A DNA stretch of 64,000 nt from Paludibacteraceae bacterium (GCA_017527905.1 JAFXPK010000041.1:1-64000); one strand, 5' to 3'. Positions 1 through 10,250 are shown, numbered from the stretch's first letter. Notes: generated by a model not told the origin, from the letters alone. Made by a program: numbers and translations.

Positions 1-943
1 AGGCACATGTGGTATCACGATAGCCACAATAAGTGCAGACGCAATGATCAAACACATGGGATTCCCCACAGTCCACATGATTGGAATATTTAAGAACGCT
101 ATCCGTACAAGCATAGACTTTATTGCCGTCAAAGACTGGATACTTGTCCACACCGATCCTCTGTCCCCAAACATGCTCCGTCTGCCCTTGTTGCAGGAGA
201 TACGCGATCTCACCCGTGAGGAACCGCTCCTTCTGCTCCGTGTCCGCACCTTTGAGCGGCATGGAGTAACAATTACGAATCTCCGACTTTTGGTTGATGG
301 CACAGATGCCATCCACTCTCGAATGACCTGACAAGTTGGCCACGCTGAAACAATTTTCTATTGTTCCGGAATCTATCAAGGAACAAATTCCTCCAATCTC
401 AGAACCATCACCATCCACCACTCCGATGAAATAGCAGTTACGGATGTGACCGCCCCAACACTGTCCGCCAATACCGCCGTCCCTGCCCATGGAGGATTTA
501 ATGTAGCAATCCTCGAAACCGACGTTGATAACCTCAGCCCCCGAGCTCAACACGGAGAAGAAGCCGGACATATCCCCGCCTTCCGTGCAATAGACGCCTC
601 GGATGACGTGCTTCTGCCCGTCGAACACACCCTGATATCCCCGGGCACCACTTACTTGGTACTTGCAGATAGGCCTCCACTCTCTGAAATCTCCCTTGCG
701 GTTCCAATTGCCTTCCTCGTCCAAAACGTTCTCATTGATGGTAATGTCGTTCATCAAAACAGCATGTGCATTAAGGTTCTGATCGATACTTTTGTGCAAA
801 CCACTGACTATGTCCGCGAACTCATAGAGATCGTCCGCAGTGCTAATCTGGTACGGATCTTCCGCCGTACCCGTTCCGTTCATGGCAAGCATCTTGCATC
901 CAATGCCCAAAACCAGACATAAAAGCGTAATAACTCTTCTCAT
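1..943 (-). CDS. Secreted GLUG-type beta-helix protein, 3' end outside window
   Basis: The gene runs off the left edge; about 314 codons are visible from the ATG at 941-943. The N-terminus (MRR, then a hydrophobic stretch VITLLCLVLGIG) is a signal peptide, probably cut near residue 20. A GTGTAEDPYQIS-type segment follows, which in Bacteroidales surface proteins opens beta-helical regions. Short repeated units with GGI and NCYF/NCYS fit GLUG-type rungs. Close to the visible end lies a Cys/His-rich stretch (CGESHVFDHCVCTYCGY) of the HxF..C..CG type often found between surface modules. The function is unknown; a secreted or surface location is inferred. A promoter-like site lies at 984-1017. A T9SS sorting domain could exist in the missing C-terminus but cannot be seen. 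Confidence 0.75.
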   Translation of the reverse strand, partial: MRRVITLLCLVLGIGCKMLAMNGTGTAEDPYQISTADDLYEFADIVSGLHKSIDQNLNAHAVLMNDITINENVLDEEGNWNRKGDFREWRPICKYQVSGARGYQGVFDGQKHVIRGVYCTEGGDMSGFFSVLSSGAEVINVGFEDCYIKSSMGRDGGIGGQCWGGHIRNCYFIGVVDGDGSEIGGICSLIDSGTIENCFSVANLSGHSRVDGICAINQKSEIRNCYSMPLKGADTEQKERFLTGEIAYLLQQGQTEHVWGQRIGVDKYPVFDGNKVYACTDSVLKYSNHVDCGESHVFDHCVCTYCGYRDTTCA

Positions 944-983
944 ATTTCTAATAATTTGTAGTTTATAAACATGTCACATTCGA

Positions 984-1017
984 CAAACATAACAAAAAAA
1001 ATGTAAAAAAACACAAA
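984..1017 (-). promoter_or_regulatory. Promoter of the GLUG-type protein gene
   Basis: Read on the minus strand, TTTG (1017-1014), a 22-base spacer and TATGTTTG (991-984) match the Bacteroidota pattern TTTG-N19-21-TAnnTTTG, with a spacer one base longer than usual. Transcription would begin about 35 bases before the ATG. Confidence 0.5.
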
Positions 1018-1136
1018 ATTAGCGAAAAAATTACGGGAGAGCCATACGACAGCAGGTCACATGATGCGAAAAGGGCGCAAACACACGGCTCTTCCCCTAA
1101 AATCATCAGAACATAAATAAAAATTTCGCCTCAACG

Positions 1137-1167
1137 CTTGCAGGTTCAGAAAAATGACGTATCTTTG
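1137..1167 (+). promoter_or_regulatory. Promoter of tRNA-Gln
   Basis: CTTG (1137-1140), a 19-base spacer and TATCTTTG (1160-1167) match the Bacteroidota housekeeping promoter. The start would lie about 25 bases before the mature tRNA. Confidence 0.65.
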
Positions 1168-1198
1168 CACCGCTTTCGAAGAGAAGGCAATTGAGGAT

Positions 1199-1272
1199 TG
1201 TCTCATGGTGTAATGGTAGCACTACAGTTTTTGGTACTGTCTGTCGAGGTTCGAATCCTCGTGAGACAACCA
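1199..1272 (+). tRNA. tRNA-Gln (anticodon TTG)
   Basis: A full cloverleaf can be folded by eye. The acceptor stem TGTCTCA pairs with TGAGACA, the D-arm is GTGTAATGGTAGCAC, the anticodon stem ACAGT/ACTGT closes the loop TTTTGGT with anticodon TTG, and the T-arm is CGAGG-TTCGAAT-CCTCG. The discriminator is A1269 and CCA is encoded (1270-1272). It has its own promoter and terminator, so it appears to be a single-gene unit. Confidence 0.95.
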
Positions 1273-1277
1273 ATCCC

Positions 1278-1313
1278 AAAGGAGATTCTGAGGTTTCAGA
1301 GTCTCCTTTTTCT
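1278..1313 (+). terminator. Terminator of tRNA-Gln
   Basis: A hairpin (AAGGAGATTCTGAGG paired with the following CAGAGTCTCCTT region) ends in a T-run at 1307-1315. Confidence 0.8.
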
Positions 1314-1324
1314 TTTGAACGACA

Positions 1325-1430
1325 ATTGGTAAATAACCAAATAGTAAATCGTAAATAGCTAAATAGTAAATCAGCAAACGGTCAAATAGTAAATCGTAAA
1401 TAGCTAACGTAAATAGCTAAATAGTAAATA
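1325..1430 (+). repeat. Family A repeat block (AAATAGTAAAT / AAATAGCT units)
   Basis: About 105 bases built of short units such as AAATAGTAAATCGTAAATAG and AAATAGCTAAATAGTAAAT in slightly varied order. Bases 1343-1371 (29 bases) are identical to the reverse complement of 56154-56182. A related block lies before metH at 4672-4741. The block sits between the two tRNA genes and shows no coding capacity. Confidence 0.85.
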
Positions 1431-1474
1431 TCTCACATGACAAGTGAATTTTCCAAGAAATAAAACCCCCACAC

Positions 1475-1506
1475 ATTGCCCTATTTCAAAAATATTACTA
1501 CCTTTG
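1475..1506 (+). promoter_or_regulatory. Promoter of tRNA-Gly
   Basis: ATTG (1475-1478), a 20-base spacer and TACCTTTG (1499-1506) match the Bacteroidota promoter pattern. It lies about 40 bases before the tRNA. Confidence 0.65.
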
Positions 1507-1548
1507 TGTCACCAAAAAGCAAGGGGATTGCAAGAGGTTCCAAGTTTT

Positions 1549-1621
1549 GCGGTAATAGCTCAGTTGGTAGAGCACTAGCTTCCCAAGCTGGGGGTCGCGG
1601 GTTCGAGTCCCGTTTACCGCT
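1549..1621 (+). tRNA. tRNA-Gly (anticodon CCC)
   Basis: The acceptor stem GCGGTAA pairs with TTACCGC. The D-arm is GCTCAGTTGGTAGAGC, the anticodon stem CTAGC/GCTGG closes loop TTCCCAA (anticodon CCC), and the T-arm is GCGGG-TTCGAGT-CCCGT. The discriminator is T1621. Unlike the tRNA-Gln, CCA is not encoded (CGA follows), so CCA must be added after transcription. Confidence 0.93.
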
Positions 1622-1624
1622 CGA

Positions 1625-1659
1625 AGAGGATATATCGGCAGGATGTATCCTCTTTTTTT
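1625..1659 (+). terminator. Terminator of tRNA-Gly
   Basis: An AGAGGATATA hairpin arm pairs with TGTATCCTCT and is followed by a run of seven or more T. Confidence 0.8.
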
Positions 1660-1763
1660 CGTCACTGAGCTAATCCGTGCCAGATAACGCATGCGATTAT
1701 GGAAAAACGAAGGCTTCCGCACTTAAATTTTGTGAAAAAGGTCATGGTTCCAAATAAATAGGT

Positions 1764-1771
1764 TATCTTCG
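1764..1771 (+). promoter_or_regulatory. Probable -7 box of the FKBP gene (TAnnTTCG type)
   Basis: TATCTTCG lies about 97 bases before the ATG. No -33 TTTG sits at the expected spacing; the nearest is 31 bases upstream. It belongs to the TAnnTTCG variants seen before several genes in this window. Confidence 0.4.
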
Positions 1772-1868
1772 CAAAGCAAATGAGTCTGTGGGATTCCCTT
1801 TGTTCAAAATTTCCGGCCGACCCATGCGAAAGAAATTATACACAAAACATATACAATTAATTATCTAA

Positions 1869-2576
1869 ATGAAAAAAAGCATTTTAATGGGCTCAGTAAT
1901 CCTTGCGGGATTGGCCCTGAATTCATGTCAGAAGGAAGGATGCGCATTATCCTCCACAAAACTTGAGACCGAAATAGACTCAGTGAGCTATGCATTGGGA
2001 TTGAACATTGGTGCCGACTTGGAGAGGAACTTGAAAACTGTTCCCGGAGGTGTAAACGTGGACGCTGTGATCGCAGGTCTATCCCAGAGATTAAAGAGCG
2101 ATTCCGCCAACTACAAAATAGCAGAGGGAGAGGCTCAGGAGATGTTGCAAGCTTACTTCCAAAGAATTACGGAAGAGGAGAAAGCAAAAACACTAGCGGC
2201 AAACGAGGAGTACCTTACCAACAACAAAACAAAGCCAGGCATAACAGAGACAGCAAGCGGCCTACAATACAAGGTGATTACCGAAGGTACGGGTAGCAAG
2301 CCAACCATTGACGACGTAGTAAAGGTTCACTACACGGGTAAGTTGATTGATGGAACAGTATTCGACAGCTCCGTGCAGAGAGGCCAACCAGCCGAGTTCC
2401 CTGTAGGACATGTTATCCCAGGATGGACAGAGGGATTGCAATTGATGTCAGTAGGATCAAAGTATGAATTCACCATCCCATCTAAATTGGGATATGGCGA
2501 ACGTCCTACAGGTCCAATCCCTGCCAATTCAGTTCTTCTCTTCGAAGTTGAATTGCTCGACATCGTAAAGAAATAA
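1869..2576 (+). CDS. FKBP-type peptidyl-prolyl cis-trans isomerase, lipoprotein
   Basis: 235 residues. A lipoprotein-like signal peptide (MKKSILMGSVILAGLALNSC, Cys20) is followed by an FkpA/Mip-type N-terminal dimerisation region (about 25-125) and a C-terminal FKBP domain (about 130-233) with VKVHYTGKLIDGTVFDSS, GHVIPGWTEGLQLM and GYGERPTGPIPANS, the residues that form the prolyl-binding pocket. It should catalyse proline isomerisation and help fold envelope proteins outside the inner membrane. The lipobox (LNSC) is slightly unusual, with Asn at -2. It stands alone, followed by a convergent small membrane protein gene. Confidence 0.93.
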   Translation: MKKSILMGSVILAGLALNSCQKEGCALSSTKLETEIDSVSYALGLNIGADLERNLKTVPGGVNVDAVIAGLSQRLKSDSANYKIAEGEAQEMLQAYFQRITEEEKAKTLAANEEYLTNNKTKPGITETASGLQYKVITEGTGSKPTIDDVVKVHYTGKLIDGTVFDSSVQRGQPAEFPVGHVIPGWTEGLQLMSVGSKYEFTIPSKLGYGERPTGPIPANSVLLFEVELLDIVKK

Positions 2577-2657
2577 AAAAGCAAGTGTTCCAAGCAGGAC
2601 AAGGGACACATCCGTGTTTTTAAGTTGATTAAAAACATAACGGGCAGACACACAGAA

Positions 2658-2695
2658 ACGTGGCATGCGAAACAAACAAGAGACGCATGCCACGT
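2658..2695. terminator. Strong hairpin between convergent genes
   Basis: A perfect 12-base inverted repeat (ACGTGGCATGCG ... CGCATGCCACGT) with a 14-base loop lies between the 3' ends of the FKBP gene and the next, convergent gene. There is no clear T-run on either strand. It probably serves as a shared terminator or 3' end protector. Confidence 0.55.
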
Positions 2696-2732
2696 CTTCG
2701 TTATTGAAGCGGCACCCGGAACAATAAATCGT

Positions 2733-3077
2733 TCATCCGTGGTAACCCGACATAGCCATATCAATTAGCACGATAAAAAAAGCTCCAGGCCACATCATCC
2801 ACAAGGCAATACACGGAGGAATCATTACGACGTTAAATAGCAGAAACGCATACATATAATCGCTCCACTTCTTGCTTCCCTGTCTTTGTTCCAGCCATAC
2901 TTTAACCACCATACACGCCTCCACAATAGCATATGTATACAAAATGGTCGACATCACAACAACATGAGAGAGGCAATCCAACTTAAACATAATCAACAGG
3001 CTCAACACACATACGACCAGGCTCACCAAAGAGACCCTCAGGATTACTTGCCGAAAATTTCTTCCCAGTAAATTCAT
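2733..3077 (-). CDS. Small integral membrane protein of unknown function
   Basis: 114 residues, very hydrophobic. I see about four membrane segments: near residues 10-31 (VILRVSLVSLVVCVLSLLIM), 37-58, 74-92 and 92-108 (MMWPGAFFIVLIDMAM). A short basic/polar loop (EQRQGSKKWSDY) separates the middle segments. I recognise no family. Coding is supported by the long hydrophobic pattern and by the hairpin just after its end. The opposite-strand readings over it look non-protein-like. No neighbour suggests a job. Confidence 0.7.
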   Translation of the reverse strand: MNLLGRNFRQVILRVSLVSLVVCVLSLLIMFKLDCLSHVVVMSTILYTYAIVEACMVVKVWLEQRQGSKKWSDYMYAFLLFNVVMIPPCIALWMMWPGAFFIVLIDMAMSGYHG

Positions 3078-3555
3078 ACCCGTTTTTTTTAGTTAGACAA
3101 TAACACTCATGATGATCATATCAAAACAAGAAAACAGCGGGGCGAAATAGTGCTTCGCGCAACCGCCGTCGACACAAACATACGACAATATAGCAACAAA
3201 ACCAAACCGAATTGGCAAATTATTCGGAAAGGACAGCAACACGACAGACCGCCATCGCCTCACACAATCGGCTGGAGAAACATCCGGAAAGCCACCGGAC
3301 AATATACGTATAATCTCTTTCTGGTGTGGGAAAATTTGGCCACGTATTGCACAAAAAACAAAAAAAATGAAGTATATTTGCAGTGCTCAAATCCATATGA
3401 TGCGGCATGATTGTCGCTGGCGAAAGTCGGCGTTTTTTTATGACCTCACACAGTCTACATTAACACTAGACAAAACAAAAACGTTTTTAAGCCACACATA
3501 CCCTCTTATCAGGGAAACTGGCCAATAGCATACTGAATTATAATAGAAGTTTCGC
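3078..3555. other. 478-base intergenic region
   Basis: No convincing long gene. Short readings over 3093-3410 on both strands have biased, non-protein-like composition. It holds a promoter-like TATATTTG (3373-3380) and, 35 bases later, a terminator-like hairpin (3415-3439), listed separately as a candidate short transcript or leader of the following glycosyltransferase gene. Confidence 0.6.
3373..3439 (+). ncRNA. Candidate short terminated transcript or attenuator leader
   Basis: TATATTTG (3373-3380) is a good -7 box, although the best -33 candidate (ATTG, 3346-3349) is 23 bases away. Starting near 3387, transcription would soon meet a hairpin CGCTGGC-GAAA-GTCGGCG (3415-3432) followed by seven T (3433-3439), the form of an intrinsic terminator. 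The product would be about 50 bases, or a leader controlling the glycosyltransferase gene at 3556. A 43-codon reading frame (3397-3528, starting MMRHDCRW) runs through the hairpin and could be a leader peptide. Confidence 0.4.
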
Positions 3556-4551
3556 ATGGAGCAACCACTAGTAAGCATCATACTTCCCACATACAACGTG
3601 GAGAGATTCCTAAATAAATGTTTGGATAGTCTAGCTGCCCAAACCTACAAGAACGTGGAGGTAATCATCGTCATTGACGGTGCGACAGATTCCTCTCACG
3701 ACATCGCGAAGGAGTATTGTCAAAAATATCCGCACTACTCTGTTTATTGGCAAGAGAACCAGGGAAGCGGTCCGGCGAGGAACAATGGGCTGTCAAGAGC
3801 GAAGGGCGAATTGATCATGTTCGTTGATCCTGACGATTGGTGTGAGCCGGACTATGTGGAAACCATGGTGCGATATCAGGCAGAGAACAACTGCGATTTG
3901 GTCATCACCAGAGATATCATCGCGAAATGCACAAGCGCAGGGGAAATCCTGCAGTACAACAACAAGAGCTGCGATTTCGAGATGTGCGAATCCCAAGATC
4001 AGGCAAGGAAAGACTACGCACGGCTGTTGACCTCTGACCTGATCAGTTCACCTCACGCGAAGCTTTACAAGAAATCCATCATAGACACCAACTCCGTTTC
4101 TTTCCCGGACTTAAGACGTTCACAGGACATCGCGTTCAACTATCGTTATTATTCCCATATCAACAACTACTGCATATGTCCCAAAAACGGATATGTTTAT
4201 CGTATAATACCGTCCGAAAGGAGCACAAAAATCAGGAAAGACTATTACCGCATCATATCCGTCTTGTATAACGACATACGGTCAATGTATAGGAATTGGG
4301 GGATGAGTTTTGAATCCGCATCCATCCCCAATCATTTCTTCACAAGACTATGTGGCCATTTTTACCTGACGAAGCCATCAGCGCAAGAGCTCCGGGAGAT
4401 CCTGTCAGACCCTATTTTACAAGCGCTCGTAAAGGATGCGCAACCTATAAGAAAAGACAGGAAAATATGCCACTCACTGCTGAAAGGAAAGAAATACAGG
4501 ATGGCATCGTTGGCTATTTCGTTTTTTTCTTTGGTGAAAAAATTCGCATGA
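3556..4551 (+). CDS. Family 2 glycosyltransferase
   Basis: 331 residues. The GT-A nucleotide-sugar domain occupies the first 220 or so residues: SIILPTYNVERFLNKCLDSL at the start, VIDGATD at about 39-45, GPARNNGL and the metal-binding DPDD (residues 91-94) in ELIMFVDPDDWCEPDY. It would transfer a sugar from a nucleotide donor onto a surface glycan on the cytoplasmic face; donor and acceptor cannot be told. No membrane segment is seen in the C-terminal part. It is not next to other glycan genes (the next GT2 is at 10251). The leader holds a possible attenuator. Confidence 0.9.
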   Translation: MEQPLVSIILPTYNVERFLNKCLDSLAAQTYKNVEVIIVIDGATDSSHDIAKEYCQKYPHYSVYWQENQGSGPARNNGLSRAKGELIMFVDPDDWCEPDYVETMVRYQAENNCDLVITRDIIAKCTSAGEILQYNNKSCDFEMCESQDQARKDYARLLTSDLISSPHAKLYKKSIIDTNSVSFPDLRRSQDIAFNYRYYSHINNYCICPKNGYVYRIIPSERSTKIRKDYYRIISVLYNDIRSMYRNWGMSFESASIPNHFFTRLCGHFYLTKPSAQELREILSDPILQALVKDAQPIRKDRKICHSLLKGKKYRMASLAISFFSLVKKFA

Positions 4552-4671
4552 TCATAACAAACAACACTGCCTGTCAGGGAAGTGGAGGTCAAAGGACAAA
4601 TATATAAGATTTGTTCCCCTGACCTCATAGATTCCACCATCCGTCAATGAACTAGGAAATGGGTTACCGAT

Positions 4672-4741
4672 TAAATAGCTAAATGACAAATGGCTAAATA
4701 GTAAATGGCTAAATAGTAAATGGCTAAATAGTAAATGGCTA
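4672..4741 (+). repeat. Family A tandem repeat, 15-base unit, before metH
   Basis: The unit AAATGGCTAAATAGT occurs three times exactly in tandem (4688-4702, 4703-4717, 4718-4732) and a fourth time in part (4733-4741), preceded by AAATAGCTAAATGAC. It is related to the blocks at 1325-1430 and 56154-56182 and ends 18 bases before the metH -7 box. Confidence 0.9.
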
Positions 4742-4758
4742 ATGCGGCAAATAAATTC

Positions 4759-4766
4759 TATCTTTG
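4759..4766 (+). promoter_or_regulatory. -7 box of the metH promoter
   Basis: TATCTTTG followed by CAAA is a strong Bacteroidota -7 element. It lies inside the longest possible metH reading frame, so the true start must be the downstream ATG at 4786. No clear -33 box; that position is taken by the family A repeat. Confidence 0.6.
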
Positions 4767-4785
4767 CAAAAAATTCAACGGCAAC

Positions 4786-7551
<2,766 letters not shown>

Positions 7552-7675
7552 AGAATTGCCCACCCACTAAAAACACATTCCTTGAGACAGAAACTGTTAC
7601 GATGCATCGGAAGGCAAGGCAACCATTAAAGTTTTTGGGGGCGCCAAGAACCCATATCCATTATAACTTACATAG

Positions 7676-9211
7676 ATGAACAGCAAGTCCATTCCATATA
7701 AATTCACGTTATTTTTCCTGACCTTTGCATTAGGAATGTGTTTACTATGTGAATCCGCGAATGGGCAGGAGGGCAAAACCCAGTTTGAGCAGATGAGAAG
7801 CGAGCTATGGTCTGGTTCGTTGCCGCTAGTGAATTTGACCGTGGACATTTCCACCGTCAATAAAGAAACGTTCGTCAATGGGGAAATTGAAATAGTCGAC
7901 TACCATAAGAGGACAGATTCCCTATCAGAATCGGTTAAGTGTCTATGTCAAATCAGATATCGGGGAGGAACATCAATCGCTTATGAAAAAAAGTCATTTT
8001 CCATTAAACTGATAGATGAGGCTGGCGAAAAGCTGGATGTCAACATGTTTGGCATCAGAGAAGAGAACAGCTGGATCCTAGATGCGATGGCCATCGACAG
8101 GACAAGGATGAGGAATAGGATTTGCTTCGACGTGTGGAACGAAATGAGCCAGACTCCATACAAGACCGATTATGGGAACCGGAATGGCACAATAGGAGTA
8201 TATGTGGAGGTGTTCATCAATGGGGACTACCATGGCTTGTATTGCATGTCGGACAAGATCGACCGCAAGTTGTTAGGCCTAAAAAAGACAAAAAAAGAGG
8301 AAAACGACACCATCATAAGAGGGTTGTTGTACAAAGGCATTACCAACCGCACCAACCTCGAGTCCTATGTGAAAAACGACGTGAACAGTTCCACCTGGAA
8401 CAATTGGGAACTGCAGTACCCGAGTGACTTACCCTCCATCGACACATGGAAACCATTGATGGACTTGATAGACTTAAACTCAAAGAGCGTGTCGGAACAG
8501 GCCTTCCGTCAACAATATCAAGACTATTTCTATTGGGAGAACCTTGTCGACTATATTGTTTTCATATCGGCTCTCAATGTGGATGATTGCCTCTACAAAA
8601 ACGCCCATTTATCCGTCGTCAACATCAATAAAGGCCATAGATTCCTAATTACGCCATGGGACTTGGACATGTCGTTAGGCGGCAGTTGGGATGGAAGCTA
8701 TAATGACACGTTCATTACCTTCGACAGGATCATAAAACGCCTTCCATTCAACAAACTTATCCCGAACAATATAGATGGATTTATGGACAACGTGAAGCAC
8801 ACATGGTTAACACTCCGTTCCTCACTGCTTCTCCCGGAGAATATAGATGCCCGGTTGGATAAATATTCAGATGCATTTCTGACATCAGGGGCGTGGGAGA
8901 GGGAATACAACAAATGGAATGGAAACCCAGTGCCTTTAAAACAGTCAATCACAGAGGAGCTAGACTACGTGAAAGATTGGTATAGAAGGAGCTACAAATT
9001 CATTTGCAATGAATTCGGCTCGGAGGAGATGGGGATATCAGATAATTTCGGACCATCAAACACGGGGCAGGACCAATGGAATGGAAATGAGTGGGGATAT
9101 GCAGACGGAGTCTATCTTATGGATGGGCGAAAGATTAGAGACTCGTTGGACACAGACGGGTTGCCAAGCGGCGCCTATATTGTCGGCGGCAAAATAGTGA
9201 TTGTTCGCTAG
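7676..9211 (+). CDS. Secreted CotH-family protein
   Basis: 511 residues with a signal peptide (about 1-30, ending SANGQ). The body matches the CotH family, kinase-fold proteins first known from Bacillus spore coats: RYRGGTSIAYEKKSFSIKL (about 94-112), a central NWEL segment, DDCLYKNAH (303-311) and the active-site-like WDLDMSLGG (328-336). Some CotH proteins phosphorylate extracellular proteins; the target here is unknown. The last 45 residues form a separate tail, VYLMDGRKI ... LPSGAYIVGGKIVIVR, like the GIYIVNGKKVV endings of many Bacteroidales surface proteins. A single gene 124 bases after metH with no clear promoter. Confidence 0.85.
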   Translation: MNSKSIPYKFTLFFLTFALGMCLLCESANGQEGKTQFEQMRSELWSGSLPLVNLTVDISTVNKETFVNGEIEIVDYHKRTDSLSESVKCLCQIRYRGGTSIAYEKKSFSIKLIDEAGEKLDVNMFGIREENSWILDAMAIDRTRMRNRICFDVWNEMSQTPYKTDYGNRNGTIGVYVEVFINGDYHGLYCMSDKIDRKLLGLKKTKKEENDTIIRGLLYKGITNRTNLESYVKNDVNSSTWNNWELQYPSDLPSIDTWKPLMDLIDLNSKSVSEQAFRQQYQDYFYWENLVDYIVFISALNVDDCLYKNAHLSVVNINKGHRFLITPWDLDMSLGGSWDGSYNDTFITFDRIIKRLPFNKLIPNNIDGFMDNVKHTWLTLRSSLLLPENIDARLDKYSDAFLTSGAWEREYNKWNGNPVPLKQSITEELDYVKDWYRRSYKFICNEFGSEEMGISDNFGPSNTGQDQWNGNEWGYADGVYLMDGRKIRDSLDTDGLPSGAYIVGGKIVIVR

Positions 9212-9517
9212 CAATACCCACCAAATGTTTCCCGAAAATTCATTCGGGGGATACATCTTTCGCTGGACCCACCCTCTCGGACAATGACAAACAGACCGAA
9301 AAAATAAATTTATTACAAAGAAAATTTTTCTACCCTAGAAATCATCCGAACGCCCATCAAAACGGAGCGGAGACAAATGCGCACACCCGTTCCAATCCAT
9401 ACAGACACCCATGCGTCGGGCAAATTTACACACCCATATTCCATCATTCTATTGGATAATCCAAAATATTATTATAAATTTACAAAGTGTTAATTATTAA
9501 TCATCAAAAGGAGATTT
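9212..9517. other. 306-base intergenic region
   Basis: No gene seen. A short hairpin (CCCGAA-AATTCA-TTCGGG, 9231-9248) after the CotH gene may help termination but lacks a T-run. A perfect 13-base palindrome TTGGATAATCCAA (9452-9464) lies 54 bases before the next gene and could be an operator. An AT-rich stretch with TAAATTTA near 9474 may be a weak -7 box. Confidence 0.5.
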
Positions 9518-10162
9518 ATGATAGACATTAGAATCATCGATGGGGAATTCGAAATCGGCGGAGATTTCGATCTTGGATATATGGGAGTATATGATGATGA
9601 TATGATATCCATAGAAAACACTCCCGGGGAAGTAAGGGAATGGGCCATTGTGGCGGACAGCAACAAGGAAGACTGCACGGACGAGGAGTTGGCGAAGTTC
9701 CTAACCAAATACTTCAACGACTTCGAAAAAAAGGTGAAGAAGAACCGCAAGCAGGTAAACAACAACTTCCTCCGCAACATATACCTGGACATGAACAATT
9801 CCGGGACAGAGTTCTGGAACATAGATAAGATATTCGACCCGAATGCAGTGCCAAAAGGAGAGAAGATGGACGACTCGCTTTACGACCTACACGAAGAGGA
9901 GTTAGGGAAGGCGGCGGACGAATACGAAGGCTCACCCAACGACGGGTCCATCGAGAAAGTGGACTTCGAAGCCCTGCTGAAGGAGTATTTCCCCATGTTC
10001 AAGTGGGATGCGCTCATCGAGGAGGTCGTGCCCGAAACATTGCAGCTAGGTGACGGTGTAATCGCCTTCCAGTGTTCCGACGACTACAACAACACATTCC
10101 TATGCGGCGCATACGATGAGCTGGACGAGGACCTGATATTCAGCGACTGGCACAACTTCTAA
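9518..10162 (+). CDS. Acidic cytoplasmic protein of unknown function
   Basis: 214 residues, rich in Asp and Glu, without signal peptide or membrane segment. Start supported by an AAAGGAGA ribosome-binding site (about 9506-9513), unusually clear for this genome. The N-terminus (IDGEFEIGGDFDLGYMGVYDDDMI) looks like beta strands; the middle has a basic helix (DFEKKVKKNRKQVNNNF) and the C-terminal third ends in DELDEDLIFSDWHNF. I recognise no family. It is a single gene with its own terminator and a palindromic site upstream. Its acidity and isolation would fit a protein that binds a partner, but that is a guess. Confidence 0.75.
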   Translation: MIDIRIIDGEFEIGGDFDLGYMGVYDDDMISIENTPGEVREWAIVADSNKEDCTDEELAKFLTKYFNDFEKKVKKNRKQVNNNFLRNIYLDMNNSGTEFWNIDKIFDPNAVPKGEKMDDSLYDLHEEELGKAADEYEGSPNDGSIEKVDFEALLKEYFPMFKWDALIEEVVPETLQLGDGVIAFQCSDDYNNTFLCGAYDELDEDLIFSDWHNF

Positions 10163-10196
10163 ATTTGACCGATATAAAAACTACTTTATAAACAAG

Positions 10197-10230
10197 AGGG
10201 TCGAAAGGCTAATGCCGATCGACCCTTTTT
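10197..10230 (+). terminator. Terminator after the acidic protein gene
   Basis: AGGGTCG (10197-10203) pairs with CGACCCT (10220-10226) around a 16-base loop, followed by a T-run. It separates this gene from the convergent glycosyltransferase. Confidence 0.85.
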
Positions 10231-10250
10231 CTTTTTCATCCACGCCAAAC

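Noticed and set aside
3093..3410. Small reading frames on both strands in the 3.1-3.4 kb gap
   Set aside because: Biased composition, no recognisable domain, no ribosome site, and strands contradict each other.
4672..4741. Tandem repeat as a CRISPR array
   Set aside because: Units are 15 bases and directly joined with no unique spacers, and no cas genes are present.
4735..4785. Longer metH start at 4735
   Set aside because: It overlaps the tandem repeat and the -7 box at 4759-4766; the first 17 residues are not family-like.
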